Source of the DNA: Paracoccaceae bacterium
Lineage (GTDB): Bacteria > Pseudomonadota > Alphaproteobacteria > Rhodobacterales > Rhodobacteraceae
DNA: 5,289 bases
Assembly: GCA_007119835.1 (NCBI GenBank)
Contig: SKOX01000485.1
Location: 1-5,289 of the forward strand
Reading direction: 5' to 3'
Shown: one piece after another, positions 1 to 5,289 of the stretch
How positions within the stretch are numbered: the stretch's first letter is position 1
How the letters are laid out: each line of letters starts with the position of its first letter
Made by a program: the position numbers and the translations under genes
Notes under the pieces: generated by a model
What the model was told of the DNA's origin: nothing
Databases searched by the model: none
What the model saw: the letters and a program-made list of their open reading frames with translations, nothing else

Positions 1-830
1 CCGTCCAGCTGGTCATCGTCGCCATGGCCGTGGCGCTGCTCGGCCTGCCGCATGGCGCGATCGACGGACTGGGCGGCGCGGCCGTCTTCGCCCGGCGGAC
101 CGGCCGGGGCTGGGCGGGCTTTGTTGCCTTCTACCTCGCCCTCGCAGCCCTGGTCGTGGCGGCCTGGATCGTGGTGCCGGTCGCCATGCTGGCGGCCTTT
201 CTCGCGCTCGCCGTCTGGCATTTCGGAAGCGGCGATGCCGAGGCGGCAGGGGCGGCGCGCGGCGCGCTGCCGGGGGCAGAGGTCGTGGCGCGCGGCGCGC
301 TGCCGATCGTTCTGCCGGTCGCCCTCCATCCGCAGGAGACCGGCACCATCTTCGCGTGGCTCGCCGACACGCCGGGCCTCGTCGCGACGACCGAGGCCGC
401 AACGACGCCGCTCCTCGTCGTGTGGGGCGTCGCGGTCCTCGCCGCCGTCGCGGGTCGCGTCCAGCGCGGCGCGAGCCTCGGCGGGCCGCATCTGGCCGAG
501 TTCGCCGCCCTCGTCGCCGTCTTCGCCCTCTGGCCGCCGCTTCTCGCGTTCGCGGCCTATTTCGCCCTCGTCCACGCGCCACGCCACATGCTCAAGATCG
601 ACCCCGGGCCGCCCGGCGGCTCGTTCCTGCGCACGATCGCGCGGCTCACGCGCCTCGGCCTGCCGCTGACCGCGGTGACGCTGGCCGGCGCGGCGCTGGG
701 GTTCTGGGTCCTGTCGGCCGGCGACACGCCGCTGACGGCCGGGCTTAAGACCCTGTTCTGGGGCCTGAGCGCGCTCACCGTGCCGCACATGCTGCTCGAC
801 AGCCTCGAGGAGCGCAGCGGCGACCGCTGA
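1..830 (+). CDS. blh: Brp/Blh-family beta-carotene 15,15'-dioxygenase (5'-partial)
   Basis: Inner-membrane enzyme expected to split beta-carotene with O2 into two all-trans retinals, the chromophore of microbial rhodopsins. Numbering from the first in-frame ATG (24), the family signatures appear in order: GLPHGAIDG (H10), WHFGSGD (H66), HPQET (H102), HAPRH (H184 and H188) and a C-terminal VPHMLLD (H255). H10, H66, H184 and H188 match in motif and approximate spacing the four iron-ligand histidines described for marine Blh 66A03 (His21, 78, 188, 192, from memory). Hydrophobic stretches alternate throughout, as expected for a polytopic protein. The frame is open back to base 3 (reading VQLVIVA before the ATG), no purine-rich ribosome site precedes ATG 24, and the first histidine would sit about 11 residues too early, so the start is probably upstream of the window. 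The stop is TGA at 828-830. Brp/Blh membership is firm. Substrate specificity is inferred from the family, since some Brp-like proteins are not biochemically characterised. Confidence 0.88.
   Translation, partial: VQLVIVAMAVALLGLPHGAIDGLGGAAVFARRTGRGWAGFVAFYLALAALVVAAWIVVPVAMLAAFLALAVWHFGSGDAEAAGAARGALPGAEVVARGALPIVLPVALHPQETGTIFAWLADTPGLVATTEAATTPLLVVWGVAVLAAVAGRVQRGASLGGPHLAEFAALVAVFALWPPLLAFAAYFALVHAPRHMLKIDPGPPGGSFLRTIARLTRLGLPLTAVTLAGAALGFWVLSAGDTPLTAGLKTLFWGLSALTVPHMLLDSLEERSGDR
254..305 (+). repeat. 19-bp direct repeat, 33-base offset, inside blh
   Basis: Bases 254-272 and 287-305 are identical over 19 bp. The offset of 33 bases is exactly 11 codons, so the repeat is in frame and encodes ARGALP twice (residues 78-83 and 89-94, numbered from ATG 24). 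The second copy runs into the segment LPIVLPVALHP, which looks like the conserved part of the family. The first copy sits in the loop after WHFGSGD. A short in-frame duplication in a variable loop is the simplest explanation. Chance repetition of GCG/CGC-rich codons is possible. Confidence 0.7.
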
Positions 831-874
831 TGCCGCCGAGCGCGTCAGGCGGATCTGTGCGGGCGCCTTTGCGC

Positions 875-907
875 GGCGCGCCGGTCGCCGCGGCCTCCCG
901 GCGCGGC
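875..907 (+). terminator. GC-rich inverted repeat after blh, possible terminator
   Basis: CGCGCCGG at 877-884 is perfectly complementary to CCGGCGCG at 898-905, with a 13-base loop. One G-G mismatch (876/906) and a further G-C pair (875/907) extend the stem. A competing stem pairs GCCGCG (887-892) with CGCGGC (902-907). The position, 45 bases after the blh stop and before the pump operon, suits a terminator. However, no T-tract follows (the next bases are TCCACCC), so a classic intrinsic terminator is not supported. In DNA this GC-rich such stems also arise by chance. Confidence 0.25.
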
Positions 908-979
908 TCCACCCGCAGCCGCTCCCCAAGCGTGATCGTCGCCCTGCGACTGCAGCTCTCGGCGGTGACAACCCGCCCG

Positions 980-993
980 CGCCTTCGGAGGCG
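980..993 (+). other. Small tetraloop hairpin CGCCT-TCGG-AGGCG
   Basis: A perfect 5-bp stem, CGCCT (980-984) with AGGCG (989-993), closes on TCGG. It could equally pair as a shorter stem around a UUCG-type tetraloop. It lies just upstream of the AT-rich patch at 998-1005 and about 90 bases before the adaptor start. If transcription starts upstream of it, it would form in the leader RNA. If it starts downstream, it is merely DNA. No function is shown. Confidence 0.3.
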
Positions 994-997
994 ACGC

Positions 998-1005
998 TAC
1001 ATTAT
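998..1005 (+). promoter_or_regulatory. AT-rich patch, possible -10 region of the efflux operon
   Basis: TACATTAT is the only AT-rich octamer in the gap between blh and the adaptor gene. It can be read as two overlapping -10-like hexamers (TACATT or CATTAT), each matching four of six positions of TATAAT. No acceptable -35 lies 16-18 bases upstream. The nearest TTGACA-like string, GTGACA at 965-970, is 27 bases away, which is too far for a sigma-70-type promoter. Start of transcription somewhere in this gap is reasonable, because the pump genes appear to form their own unit, but this exact site is a guess. Confidence 0.25.
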
Positions 1006-1016
1006 GTCGCGCAACC

Positions 1017-1037
1017 CGTTCACGAGTCGAACGTTCG
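1017..1037 (+). promoter_or_regulatory. Palindromic element, possible operator
   Basis: CGAACGTTCG at 1028-1037 is a perfect 10-bp palindrome. A further CGTTC half-site at 1017-1021 makes a second inverted pair with GAACG (1029-1033), and the CGTTC motif repeats directly at 1032-1036, 15 bases after the first. The cluster sits between the putative -10 patch and the ribosome site of the adaptor gene, where repressors of RND operons (TetR or MarR families, for example) commonly bind. No regulator gene is present in the window, so the binding protein cannot be named. A 10-bp palindrome alone may be chance. Confidence 0.35.
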
Positions 1038-1062
1038 CACCACGTCGCGGCAGCAGCAGCGC

Positions 1063-1067
1063 GGAGG
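1063..1067 (+). promoter_or_regulatory. Ribosome binding site of the adaptor gene
   Basis: GGAGG lies 12 bases before ATG 1080. The spacing is longer than the usual 5-9 bases but workable. No better in-frame start is seen nearby, and this start places a hydrophobic export segment at residues 12-30, which supports it. Confidence 0.6.
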
Positions 1068-1079
1068 ACGATCGTACGG

Positions 1080-2228
1080 ATGGCAAGGACGCGAACCCAC
1101 GGAGCCCGATCGTGGACGCTACTCGCTGGGGCATTCCTGCTCGGCGGGCTGACGGTCGCGCTGGCGGGTGAGGCGGTGACCGCACGCGTCCAGGCCGGTT
1201 TGGCTGCAATCGCGGACTTGGTCGGCGCGGCGGCGGCGGACGAGGAGCCCGAGCGGCCGCCCACGCCGGTGACCCTGGCGCCGGTCGACGTCGACACCGC
1301 GCGCGAGATCTACAGCGCCGTGGGCGAGGTCCGGGCGCGCAACCGGGTCGAGGTGACGCCGCCCGCCGAGGGCATTGTCGAGGCGGTCCGGGTCGCGGAC
1401 GGCGCCTCGGTCGAGGCAGGCGATGTCATCGTCATGCTCCGCCGCGCCGAAGAGGAGCGCGCCCTCGAGGCCGCAGAGGCCGCCGTCGCCGAGGCCGAGG
1501 AGGCGCTGGGCCGCTCGCTGCAGCTGCTCGATGACGGATTCTCGACCGAGGCCGAAGTCCAGCAGGATCGCTCCGTGTTCGCCGCGGCACGCGCCGAGGC
1601 CGCCATGGCCGAGCAGGCGCTCGCCGACCGTGCGGTGCGGGCGCCGTTCGCCGGTCGGGTCGGGCTGCTGCTGGTCGACCCCGGCGCCTTCGTCGGGATG
1701 GGCGACGCGGTGGCGACGCTGGCGACGACCGAGGACGTCCTCCTGCGCTTCGCGGTTCCGCCCGCGATTGCCGACGCGCTGGCACCCGGGCAGAGCCTGG
1801 AGATCTCTCTCGACGGGCCGCGCGACGCTAACCGCCAGGCTGTGATCGAGACGATCTCGCCGCTCGTGGACGAGGCGACGCGGACGGTGACGGTCGAGGC
1901 GGCCATCGAGGGCCCGGCGGGCCTGCGTCCCGGCACCTTCGCCACCGCCGACGTCGTCTGGCAGCTGCGGGAGGACGCCCACTTCGTGCCGGCGGAGGCG
2001 GTCGTGCTCGACGGGCGGCTTGCCTTCGTCTATGTCGCCGGGCCCGACGGCACCGCGGAGCGCCGGGAGGTCCGCCTCGGCGAGCGGCGCGAGGGGGTGG
2101 TCGAGGTGCGCGAAGGCGTCGAGCCCGAGGACATGGTCCTCGTCGAGGGCCAACAGGACGTTGAGGACGGAGACCCGATCGCGGAGGCGACCGTCGCCGG
2201 AGCCGCGGCGCCGGAGGCTGCGCGATGA
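1080..2228 (+). CDS. RND efflux periplasmic adaptor (membrane fusion protein)
   Basis: A 382-residue adaptor that links an inner-membrane RND permease to an outer-membrane channel across the periplasm. An N-terminal basic stretch and hydrophobic segment (residues 12-30, WTLLAGAFLLGGLTVALAG) form a signal anchor or signal peptide. There is no cysteine anywhere, so it is not a lipoprotein like AcrA. Domains in order: first lipoyl half around 80-120 (AEGIVEAVRVADGASVEAGD), alanine/glutamate-rich helical hairpin about 122-184, second lipoyl half 185-215 (VRAPFAGRVGLLLVDPGAFV), beta-barrel about 217-295, and membrane-proximal domain about 300-368 (FVPAEAVVLDGRLAFVYV). The hairpin tip reads R145-x3-L149-x6-T156, close to the R-x3-L-x6-S motif by which AcrA-type adaptors dock on TolC. 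Length is normal for the family. It overlaps the permease start by four bases, so the two are co-translated. Family assignment is firm. The substrate is unknown and I cannot give a specific gene name. Confidence 0.93.
   Translation: MARTRTHGARSWTLLAGAFLLGGLTVALAGEAVTARVQAGLAAIADLVGAAAADEEPERPPTPVTLAPVDVDTAREIYSAVGEVRARNRVEVTPPAEGIVEAVRVADGASVEAGDVIVMLRRAEEERALEAAEAAVAEAEEALGRSLQLLDDGFSTEAEVQQDRSVFAAARAEAAMAEQALADRAVRAPFAGRVGLLLVDPGAFVGMGDAVATLATTEDVLLRFAVPPAIADALAPGQSLEISLDGPRDANRQAVIETISPLVDEATRTVTVEAAIEGPAGLRPGTFATADVVWQLREDAHFVPAEAVVLDGRLAFVYVAGPDGTAERREVRLGERREGVVEVREGVEPEDMVLVEGQQDVEDGDPIAEATVAGAAAPEAAR
2213..2217 (+). promoter_or_regulatory. Ribosome binding site of the permease gene, within the adaptor 3' end
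   Basis: GGAGG lies seven bases before ATG 2225, inside the last codons of the adaptor gene. Together with the ATGA overlap (2225-2228) it fixes the permease start and indicates translational coupling, which would keep adaptor and pump in balanced amounts. Confidence 0.75.
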
Positions 2229-5200
2229 GCCTTCCCACCGTCTCGGTCCGGCGCCCGGTGTTCGCGGCGACGATGGCGCTCCTGATCTTCGTGCTCGGCA
2301 TCGCGGCCCTCGCGGGACTGCCGGTGCGCGAGTTTCCGGATGTCGAGCGGCCGGTGGTGTCGGTGACGACCCCCGTACCCGCGGCCGCGGCCGAGGTGGT
2401 CGAGCGCGACGTCACCCGCGTCCTCGAGGACGCGCTTTCCGAGGTCGAGGGCATCGACCTGATCGAGTCGACCTCGCAGCAGGGCAACTCGAGCATCGAC
2501 GTGACCTTCGACATCGGCCGCGACCTCGACGCGGCGGCGGCCGAAGTGCGTGACGCGGTCTCGGCCGTAATCAACGACCTTCCAGACGACGCGGAGGAGC
2601 CGGTGGTCGCCAAGGCCGCGGCAGACGCCTCGGCGATGATGTGGCTGACCCTGACCAGCGATCTGCGCGATCCGCTGGCGCTGACCGACCTCGCCGACCG
2701 CCGGCTCGTCGATCCGCTGTCGGTGCTGCCGGGCGTCGCGCGGGTGCAGATCGGCGGCGAACTGCGCTACGCCATGCGGGTGGAGCTCGACCTCGCGCGG
2801 ATGGCGGCGCTCGACATCACGGTGGAGGACGTCACCGCCGCGCTCAGGGCGCAGAACATCGAGGTCCCGGGAGGCCGGATCGTCGGCGCGGCGCGCGAGT
2901 TCTCGGTGCGCACGGACACGCGGCTGTCCGAGCCCGAGGAGTTCGACGCCATCGTCCTGCGCAGCGAGCCCGGCGGCAGGCGCGTGACCCTGGCCGATGT
3001 CGCCGAGATCAGCGTCGGGCCCGAGGACCGGCGCACCGCGGTCTTCTCAGACGGCGAGCCGTCGGTCGGCCTCGGCATCATCCGCGCCATCGGCGCCAAC
3101 ACGCTGGCCGTGAGCGCAGCCGTGCTCGACGAGGTGGAGACCCTTCGCGCAGGCCTGCCCGCCGACGTCGACATCGCCGTCTCCTACAACGAGGCGGAGT
3201 TCGTGGAGGAGTCGATAGGCCAGATCGTGCGCACCCTCGCCATAACCGCCGCCCTGGTGATGGCGGTGATCTTTGTCTTCCTCGGCTCGCCGCGGGGCGC
3301 GATCATGCCGGCGGTCACCATACCCGTGGCGCTGGTCGGCAGCTTCGGCGTGCTCTACCTCCTGGGCTTCTCGGTCAACGTCCTCACGCTGCTTGCGGTG
3401 GTGCTCGCTGTCGGGCTCGTCGTCGACGACGCCATCGTGGTGCTCGAGAACGTCACCCGGCGCATGGAAGAGGGCGAGCCGCGGCTGGCCGCGGCAGCGC
3501 GTGGTGCCGAGGAGGTGTTCCTGCCCGTCGTCGCAACCACCGCCGTCCTGGTCGCCGTCCTCGCGCCCGTCGCGGCGCTCACCGGCATCAGCGGGCGGCT
3601 CTTCACCGAGTTCGCGATCGCGCTGATGGCCGCCATCGTCATCTCGTCGTTCATGGCGCTGAGCGTCGGCGCGGCGCTCACGTCCTACCTCGCGCGGCCG
3701 CCCGACAAGGAGCGGACCGGTCCGCTCGCCCGTGTCGAACGCGGCTTCGACCGGCTTCGCGACGGCTATGCCCGGCTGATCGACCGCCTGCTCGCCCGTG
3801 CCTGGCTCTCCGTCGGGGTCTGCGTCGCCCTCGGTGCGGCGGGTCTTGCCCTCTTCACGCTCCTGCCCGGCGAGCTTGAGCCCGACGAGGACCGCGGCGC
3901 CTTCGTGATCCGCCTCGACGGGCCGCCCGGCTCGACCATCGAGCAGACCATCGCCGCCTTCGACCAAGTGCGCGCCATCGTCGAGGAGCACGCAGCCGAA
4001 GGCGGACCGGTGGAGGGCACCACCACCATCGTCGGTGCCGGCGGAGGCGGCCCCGAGGACGTCGGCGGCGGCATCATGATCGTGCGCCTGAAACCCTGGG
4101 GCGAGCGCGACGTCAGCCAGATGGCGCTCGTCGAGGAGGTGAGCGGGCCGCTGCGCGGGCTGCCGATGGCCGACGTCATCGCGACCAACCCCTCCGGCAT
4201 CGTCGCGGGGCTCGGCGCACCGGTGCAGTTCGTCGTGCTCGGGCCGGACTACGACCAGGCCGAGGCGTGGGCGCGCGACGTGCTCGCCGCGGCCGGCGAG
4301 GCGGCCGCGACCGTCCGGCTCGACTTCGAGCGCAGGACGCCGCAGGTCGAGGTCGACGTGAACCGTGCCCTTGCCGCCGACATCGGCGTCGACGTGGCGG
4401 CCATCGGCGAGGCGCTGCGGGTCGCGATCGGCGGCGACGACGTGACCGAGTTCGTCTACGACGGCGAGACCTACGACGTCATCGTGCGCGCCGGACGCGG
4501 CGACCGCGCCCGACCGGGCGACCTCGGCCGCATCGAGTTGCGCGCACCCGACGGCGCGTTGGTGCCGCTCGCCCTGCTGGCCCGGCCGATCGAGGTGGGC
4601 GCGCCGCAAAGCTACACCCGCGTCGACCGCCAGCCGGCGATGGTCCTGACCGGCTCCCCCGGCGCGCTGCCGCTCGGCGATGTTCTGGAGCGTTTGCGGG
4701 CCGAGGCGGCCGAGATCGTGCCCGACGAGGGCGGCACCACGACGCTCGGCCTCAGCCGCGAGTTCGACCAGGCGCAGGCCGGCGTCCTGCCGATCTTCGC
4801 CCTGGCGCTCGTGGTGGTTTTCCTCACGCTGGCAGCGCTCTTCGAGAGCTTCGCCTATCCGATCGTGATCCTGGTCGCCGTGCCGCTCGCGGTGGCGGGC
4901 GGGCTCGGCGCGCTCTGGGTGACGGGCGCGAGTTTCAGCATCTACGCGCAGATCAGCCTGCTCCTGCTCGTCGGCCTGCTGGCCAAGAACGCGATCCTCG
5001 TCGTCGACTTCGCCAACAATCGTCGCGGCGACGGCTGCGACGCGCTCGAGGCCGCGCGGGCTGCCGCCGTCACCCGGTTCCGCCCGATCCTGATGACGTC
5101 GATCGCGACCGCCTTCGGTGCCGTGCCGCTGGCGCTCGCGACGGGTGCGGGCGCCGAGGCGCGCGCGACCATCGGCGCCGTGGTTCTTGCCGGCGTCGTC

Positions 5201-5289
5201 GGGGCAACGGCCATCACGCTCCTCGTGGTCCCCGGCCTCTACGTGCTCGTCTCGCGTCTGGCCGCCGTGCCCGGCCGCCGCTCCGCCAG
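2225..5289 (+). CDS. AcrB-like RND efflux permease (HAE1 type), 3'-partial
   Basis: Proton-driven inner-membrane pump subunit that works as a trimer with the preceding adaptor. The frame is open for 1021 full codons plus two bases, with no stop before the window ends. AcrB is 1049 residues and all 12 membrane helices appear to be present, so only a short C-terminal tail should be missing. TM1 is near residues 10-32; TM2-TM6 lie near 334-485; TM7 near 527-547; TM8-TM12 near 856-1010. Proton-relay residues are conserved: D401/D402 in GLVVDDAIVVLENV (AcrB D407/D408), K921 in GLLAKNAILVVDF (K940), and R951/T958 in RFRPILMT (R971/T978). Porter-domain signatures include TSQQGNSSIDVTFDIGRDLD and the post-TM7 ELEPDEDRG. 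The drug-pocket region differs from AcrB: the switch loop is GAGGGGPED (604-612) without phenylalanines, and the F178 position is glycine (VQIGGELRYAMRV). Multidrug export is the family default. The actual substrate cannot be read from the sequence. Confidence 0.94.
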   Translation, partial: MSLPTVSVRRPVFAATMALLIFVLGIAALAGLPVREFPDVERPVVSVTTPVPAAAAEVVERDVTRVLEDALSEVEGIDLIESTSQQGNSSIDVTFDIGRDLDAAAAEVRDAVSAVINDLPDDAEEPVVAKAAADASAMMWLTLTSDLRDPLALTDLADRRLVDPLSVLPGVARVQIGGELRYAMRVELDLARMAALDITVEDVTAALRAQNIEVPGGRIVGAAREFSVRTDTRLSEPEEFDAIVLRSEPGGRRVTLADVAEISVGPEDRRTAVFSDGEPSVGLGIIRAIGANTLAVSAAVLDEVETLRAGLPADVDIAVSYNEAEFVEESIGQIVRTLAITAALVMAVIFVFLGSPRGAIMPAVTIPVALVGSFGVLYLLGFSVNVLTLLAVVLAVGLVVDDAIVVLENVTRRMEEGEPRLAAAARGAEEVFLPVVATTAVLVAVLAPVAALTGISGRLFTEFAIALMAAIVISSFMALSVGAALTSYLARPPDKERTGPLARVERGFDRLRDGYARLIDRLLARAWLSVGVCVALGAAGLALFTLLPGELEPDEDRGAFVIRLDGPPGSTIEQTIAAFDQVRAIVEEHAAEGGPVEGTTTIVGAGGGGPEDVGGGIMIVRLKPWGERDVSQMALVEEVSGPLRGLPMADVIATNPSGIVAGLGAPVQFVVLGPDYDQAEAWARDVLAAAGEAAATVRLDFERRTPQVEVDVNRALAADIGVDVAAIGEALRVAIGGDDVTEFVYDGETYDVIVRAGRGDRARPGDLGRIELRAPDGALVPLALLARPIEVGAPQSYTRVDRQPAMVLTGSPGALPLGDVLERLRAEAAEIVPDEGGTTTLGLSREFDQAQAGVLPIFALALVVVFLTLAALFESFAYPIVILVAVPLAVAGGLGALWVTGASFSIYAQISLLLLVGLLAKNAILVVDFANNRRGDGCDALEAARAAAVTRFRPILMTSIATAFGAVPLALATGAGAEARATIGAVVLAGVVGATAITLLVVPGLYVLVSRLAAVPGRRSA

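Noticed and set aside
24..26. ATG 24 as the true start of blh.
   Set aside because: No Shine-Dalgarno precedes it, the frame is open upstream with a hydrophobic VQLVIVA, and the first conserved histidine would be unusually close to the N-terminus. An upstream start outside the window is more likely, though not proven.
965..1003. GTGACA (965-970) and TACATT (998-1003) as a paired sigma-70-type promoter.
   Set aside because: The spacer is 27 bases, far from the 16-18 needed, so the two boxes cannot form one promoter.
830..1171. A + strand open frame of 113 codons starting at an ATG that overlaps the blh stop, with an internal ATG at 1004 preceded by GGAGG.
   Set aside because: The product is a low-complexity Arg/Ser/Pro/Ala string with no recognisable motif. 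It runs 92 bases into the well-supported adaptor gene in another frame and spans the likely terminator and regulatory region. A short protein from ATG 1004 (about 55 residues) cannot be excluded, but nothing supports it beyond the ribosome-site-like GGAGG at 12 bases.
1119..2153. Minus-strand open frame of 344 codons opposite the adaptor gene.
   Set aside because: It is antisense to a confident adaptor coding sequence, with no motif or plausible ribosome site of its own. It is explained by high GC.
2641..3879. + strand open frame of 412 codons inside the permease region in another frame.
   Set aside because: The permease frame carries all the RND motifs across this stretch. The alternative product is Arg/Ala/Gly-rich shadow sequence.
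3047..4609. Long open frame of 520 codons on the minus strand, opposite the permease.
   Set aside because: It lies wholly antisense to a strongly conserved RND gene. Its product is a His/Asp/Arg/Gly-rich string without family motifs, typical of antisense frames in very GC-rich genes.
1..5289. Search for CRISPR arrays, tRNA or rRNA genes, insertion sequences and attachment sites.
   Set aside because: I found no regularly spaced repeats, no tRNA-like cloverleaf or rRNA stretch, no transposase motifs and no terminal inverted repeats with target duplications. Nearly all the sequence is accounted for by three coding regions.

Overview
The window is very GC-rich, with strong G/C preference at third codon positions, and all three recognisable genes lie on the + strand. 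Composition and gene content fit a high-GC Gram-negative proteobacterium. An alphaproteobacterium is the most plausible guess, but nothing here fixes the taxon. Gram-negative is the firmer inference, because the window encodes an envelope-spanning RND efflux pair.

Layout. (1) Positions 1-830 hold a Brp/Blh-family beta-carotene 15,15'-dioxygenase, an integral membrane enzyme that cleaves beta-carotene to retinal. Its true start probably lies upstream of the window. (2) Positions 831-1079 are a 249-base gap with no convincing gene. It holds a GC-rich inverted repeat that might end the blh transcript, a small hairpin, the only AT-rich patch of the gap (a possible -10 region), a 10-bp perfect palindrome with extra half-sites (a possible operator), and a Shine-Dalgarno sequence. 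(3) Positions 1080-2228 encode an RND periplasmic adaptor (membrane fusion) subunit. (4) Positions 2225-5289 encode an AcrB-like (HAE1-type) RND permease. It overlaps the adaptor by an ATGA junction and is still open at the right edge, with almost its full length present.

Function. The adaptor and permease form an operon for a proton-driven tripartite efflux pump. The proton-relay residues of the permease are present, and the hairpin tip of the adaptor carries a TolC-docking-type motif. No outer-membrane channel gene or regulator is in the window. The blh gene looks like the end of a separate unit upstream, probably a retinal or rhodopsin/carotenoid cluster. Its link to the pump may be only adjacency. 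I see no clearly new system here. The points most worth a second look are the implied rhodopsin locus upstream, a 33-base-offset duplication inside blh, the glycine-rich switch loop of the permease, and the palindromic element before the pump operon.
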